Shown here: piece after piece, positions 63,392-64,000 of the stretch
How positions within the stretch are numbered: position 1 is the stretch's first letter
Layout: every line of letters begins with the position of its first letter
Assembly (NCBI GenBank): GCA_000961695.1
Contig: LADW01000032.1
Coordinates: 1 to 64,000, forward strand
Direction of reading: 5' to 3'
DNA length: 64,000 nucleotides
DNA from: Hyphomonadaceae bacterium BRH_c29
GTDB lineage: Bacteria > Pseudomonadota > Alphaproteobacteria > Caulobacterales > Hyphomonadaceae
The notes under the pieces: model-generated
What the model saw: the letters and a program-made list of their open reading frames with translations, nothing else
Told to the model about the DNA's origin: nothing
Databases searched by the model: none
Position numbers and translations under genes: made by a program

Positions 63392-64000
63392 GTGAGTTCA
63401 GCCGAAGCAGCCCGTTGGAGCATTCTGGATGCCGCCTTCACGAGCGCGCTGGATAGACCCGAATCCGAACGGCAGGCGTGGCTGCACAAGGAACTGGCGA
63501 GCGATCCGGATGCGCTCGCAGGTGTTCTGCAGCTTCTGCAGTGCGAAGAAAACAGTCGGGCGTGCTTCGATGACCTGCTGAGCATTCGTGACAGGGTTGC
63601 CGGGGATCTGGCGACACATCTGAGCGATGCCGCCGAAGACCCCCGCATCGGCGCGGACTATGGTCCATGGCGTATCCTGCGCCGGATCGCGTCAGGCGGA
63701 CTGTCCGTCGTGTACGAGGCCTGCCGCAGTGATGGACGATATGAGCAATTGGTCGCCCTGAAGGTGATGCATGGCGGCATGCACAAGGGGGAGGCCATCC
63801 GGCACTTCCTCCGTGAGCGCCGCATTTTGTCGAGCCTGGATCATCCCGGTATTGTGCGGATTCTGGATGGTGGTGAAACAGCGACGGGTGCGCCATGGTT
63901 CGTCATGGACCTGGCCCCCGGAAAGCCCGTCACGGACTATTGCCGGGACAGTGGACTGGACCTCAACGCTCGCCTTTCCCTGCTGGCCGAGATCACTGAT
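63392..64000 (+). CDS. Ser/Thr protein kinase, N-terminal part (cut by window edge)
   Basis: From GTG 63392 an open frame of 203 codons reaches the right edge. The first about 90 residues form a helical lead (AWLHKELASDPDALAGVLQL). The kinase domain then begins at YGPWRILRRIASGGLSVVYEACR (glycine loop), VALKVMHGGM (ATP-binding Lys), FLRERRILSSLDHPGIVRILDGG (helix C Glu) and APWFVMDLAPGKPVTDYC (hinge). The catalytic HRD and DFG lie beyond the window. The N-terminal extension plus VMDLAPGKPVTDYC hinge matches kinases paired with TIGR02999 sigma factors. The upstream sequence has AGGAACAGGC as a ribosome site. Confidence 0.88.
   Translation, partial: MSSAEAARWSILDAAFTSALDRPESERQAWLHKELASDPDALAGVLQLLQCEENSRACFDDLLSIRDRVAGDLATHLSDAAEDPRIGADYGPWRILRRIASGGLSVVYEACRSDGRYEQLVALKVMHGGMHKGEAIRHFLRERRILSSLDHPGIVRILDGGETATGAPWFVMDLAPGKPVTDYCRDSGLDLNARLSLLAEITD

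Overview
The window is a contiguous piece of a high-GC alphaproteobacterial chromosome. The order rplU-rpmA-GNAT-obg-proB, an L21 carrying a C-terminal helix-hairpin-helix tail, five TonB-dependent receptors, two FecI/FecR switches and a sigma factor of the kinase-associated ECF type together suggest a marine Hyphomonadaceae-like organism (Hyphomonas or a relative). That placement is inference from gene content and protein style, not from a search.

Layout. (1) 1-9.76 kb is mostly core genome: the head of a tyrosine integrase beside tRNA-Pro(UGG) at the left edge, then tesB, a long-chain acyl-CoA synthetase, a translationally coupled proB-GNAT-RimK set, a zinc-ribbon gene with a natural His tail, obg, a GNAT, rpmA, rplU and tRNA-Ser(CGA). 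(2) 9.76-29.7 kb is an accessory mosaic cut into blocks by four related IS6-type elements in progressive decay. The first two bracket a deletion scar (22 codons of an hsdM-like gene on one side, the tail of a glycosidase-like gene on the other). Next comes an ester-uptake and activation module: TonB receptor, two paralogous lipoprotein carboxylesterases, an acyl-CoA ligase, a beta-propeller lipoprotein, an MFS transporter and a TetR regulator, with three matching operator-like sites. A MacB/LolCDE-like ABC exporter with a membrane-fusion protein follows. (3) 29.7-46.9 kb holds two sigma/anti-sigma/TonB-receptor systems around a tightly overlapped five-gene operon: a thermostable-hemolysin-family GNAT-like protein, an AMP-forming ligase, a haem-oxygenase-like di-iron protein, an SDR and a secreted helical protein. 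The second system drives two paralogous TonB receptors that flank a Tat-exported PLP enzyme. (4) 47-60.6 kb is an electron-transfer locus: an FAD/Fe-S oxidoreductase and ccmF-G-H-I on one strand; and, divergently, a b-type cytochrome, a 24-haem and a roughly 32-haem c-type cytochrome, and an SPOR/TPR/beta-barrel outer-membrane protein. (5) 60.6-64 kb carries two small lipoproteins, an ECF sigma factor of the TIGR02999 type, a secreted protein and the start of its likely partner Ser/Thr kinase.

How it works together. The most striking system is region 4. It has the parts expected of a trans-envelope electron conduit (quinol- or NAD(P)H-side reductase, b-haem membrane protein, very large multihaem cytochromes, outer-membrane barrel) plus haem-attachment genes, in what looks like an aerobic marine alphaproteobacterium. 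The 32-haem protein is built from thirteen exact-length 46-residue repeats. The second candidate is the region-3 operon, whose gene set suggests a small fatty-acid- or amino-acid-derived metabolite of unknown structure.
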